Below are positions 5,343-6,088 of a stretch of DNA of 6,088 bases, piece after piece. The DNA is from an uncultured bacterium (GTDB lineage: Bacteria > Actinomycetota > Coriobacteriia > Coriobacteriales > Coriobacteriaceae): NCBI GenBank assembly GCA_905215765.1, contig CAJMRP010000116.1, forward strand, positions 1-6,088. Reading direction: 5' to 3'. The translations under genes were made by a program, and so were the position numbers. The notes below the pieces were generated by a model. That model did not search any database, was not told the origin of the DNA, and saw only the letters and a program-made list of their open reading frames with translations. Positions within the stretch are counted from its first letter, which is position 1. Each line of letters starts with the position of its first letter.

Positions 5343-6088
5343 CTAATTCTTATCGGAGGCTTCGGCCTCGGCGGACTGTTCGGCGGTTTTCTCGGAATCT
5401 GATTCGGAGGTCGATCCCTGATTGGTGTTGTCGCGAATCGTTTGCGCGTCGATCACCTGGCGGGTCTGCTCCTCGTCGATCTGGTGGCGGTACTTGGATA
5501 TCGTGTCCTGCGCATCGTCGACACTTGTTTGCGGAATGCCCGCCTTGAGGCGGTTTTGCGTGTCTTCGGGCAGGTCGGACAGCTTAATGCTGGTTTCGCT
5601 TTCGAGCCAGTGGAGCTTGAGTCCGAGCGGCTTGCCGGGCAGGCCGCGCCAGACGGCGACATTGCCCTGGTGGGTACCCAGGTAGTACGAGCCGGTGACA
5701 CCCGTGTAGGCCCAGATGCCAGCTGCCAGCACAAAGACGAGGGCCAGGATGGCGGCGATGGTAATGTTGCGGCGACGCACGCGTTGCGCCTCGCGCATAA
5801 CGCCATCGTCAACCAGGTCAACGACTACTACGGTCACGTTGTCGTGGCCGCCGGCGGCAAGCGCCGCGTCCACTAGGTTGTCGACGCAGATTTGCGCGGT
5901 TGAGGACTGCGTGGCGATGTTCTCGATATCGCTGTCGGGAATCATGCTCGAAAGGCCGTCGGAGCACAGGATCAGGCGGTCGCCTTCCTCGATATGCAGA
6001 GTGAAGTGGTCGGCATACATGGCGGGGTCCGAGCCCAGCGCACGGGTGATGACCGAACGGTTGGGGTGGACGCGAGCCTCGTCTGCCG
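5343..6088 (-). CDS. pstP: PP2C-family Ser/Thr protein phosphatase, PstP-like (partial; N-terminus beyond the right edge)
   Basis: The open frame enters from the right edge, and 247 residues can be read to the TAG stop. The protein is a metal-dependent phosphatase that would remove phosphates from the kinase and its substrates. The C-terminal half of the PP2C domain is visible. HPNRSVITRALG (6033-6068) is a typical signature of bacterial PstP/PrpC enzymes. It is followed by CSDG, and then GGHDN; the Asp residues of the last two are the expected metal ligands. A membrane helix follows (about 5703-5768) after a basic VRRR stretch. Then comes an extracellular part of about 120 residues, beginning with GTHQGNVAVWRG and ending in an acidic, Ser/Glu-rich tail. 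The Met at 6020 is internal, since the conserved signature lies upstream of it in the same frame. The missing part should hold the first metal-binding motifs. The 16-bp gap to RodA-PbpA implies co-transcription. Confidence 0.93.
   Translation of the reverse strand, partial: ADEARVHPNRSVITRALGSDPAMYADHFTLHIEEGDRLILCSDGLSSMIPDSDIENIATQSSTAQICVDNLVDAALAAGGHDNVTVVVVDLVDDGVMREAQRVRRRNITIAAILALVFVLAAGIWAYTGVTGSYYLGTHQGNVAVWRGLPGKPLGLKLHWLESETSIKLSDLPEDTQNRLKAGIPQTSVDDAQDTISKYRHQIDEEQTRQVIDAQTIRDNTNQGSTSESDSEKTAEQSAEAEASDKN

Noticed and set aside
5343..6020. Phosphatase starting at the Met at 6020
   Set aside because: The reading frame continues upstream to the window edge and contains the conserved HPNRSVITRALG signature, so this Met is internal and the gene is cut by the window.

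Overview
The window looks like chromosomal DNA from a high-GC Gram-positive bacterium. The gene order phosphatase, RodA, PbpA, PASTA kinase is the conserved cell-wall and cell-division signalling locus of Actinobacteria. The joining of RodA and PbpA into one protein, together with overall base composition and protein style, makes me favour the class Coriobacteriia (for example Collinsella or a relative). That assignment is inference from memory, not a database result.

Layout, left to right. Positions 7-82 hold a plus-strand tRNA-Arg(CCT) with an encoded CCA. Positions 83-361 have no protein gene. They contain a long hairpin just after the tRNA, a second copy of the tRNA 3' end plus that hairpin (69 bp, offset exactly 128 bp, 3 mismatches), and a strong intrinsic terminator facing the opposite way. 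The rest of the window is one minus-strand gene cluster read from right to left: the 3' part of a PP2C-family Ser/Thr phosphatase (PstP-like, running off the right edge), a 956-residue SEDS glycosyltransferase fused to a class B penicillin-binding protein (RodA-PbpA), and a transmembrane PASTA-domain Ser/Thr kinase (PknB-like). The terminator at 270-309 ends this cluster.

How the genes work together (established for the family, inferred here): the kinase senses the wall through its PASTA repeats and phosphorylates proteins of cell-wall synthesis and division, the phosphatase reverses this, and the RodA-PbpA protein polymerises and cross-links peptidoglycan. The locus thus encodes the two opposing regulators beside a synthase that carries both activities in one chain.

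The points most worth a second look are the synthase fusion with its Ser/Thr-rich cytoplasmic linker, an Asp in the kinase activation loop where mycobacterial PknB has a phospho-Thr, and the duplicated tRNA 3' end. The boundary of that duplication coincides with an unpaired position in the tRNA T-stem.
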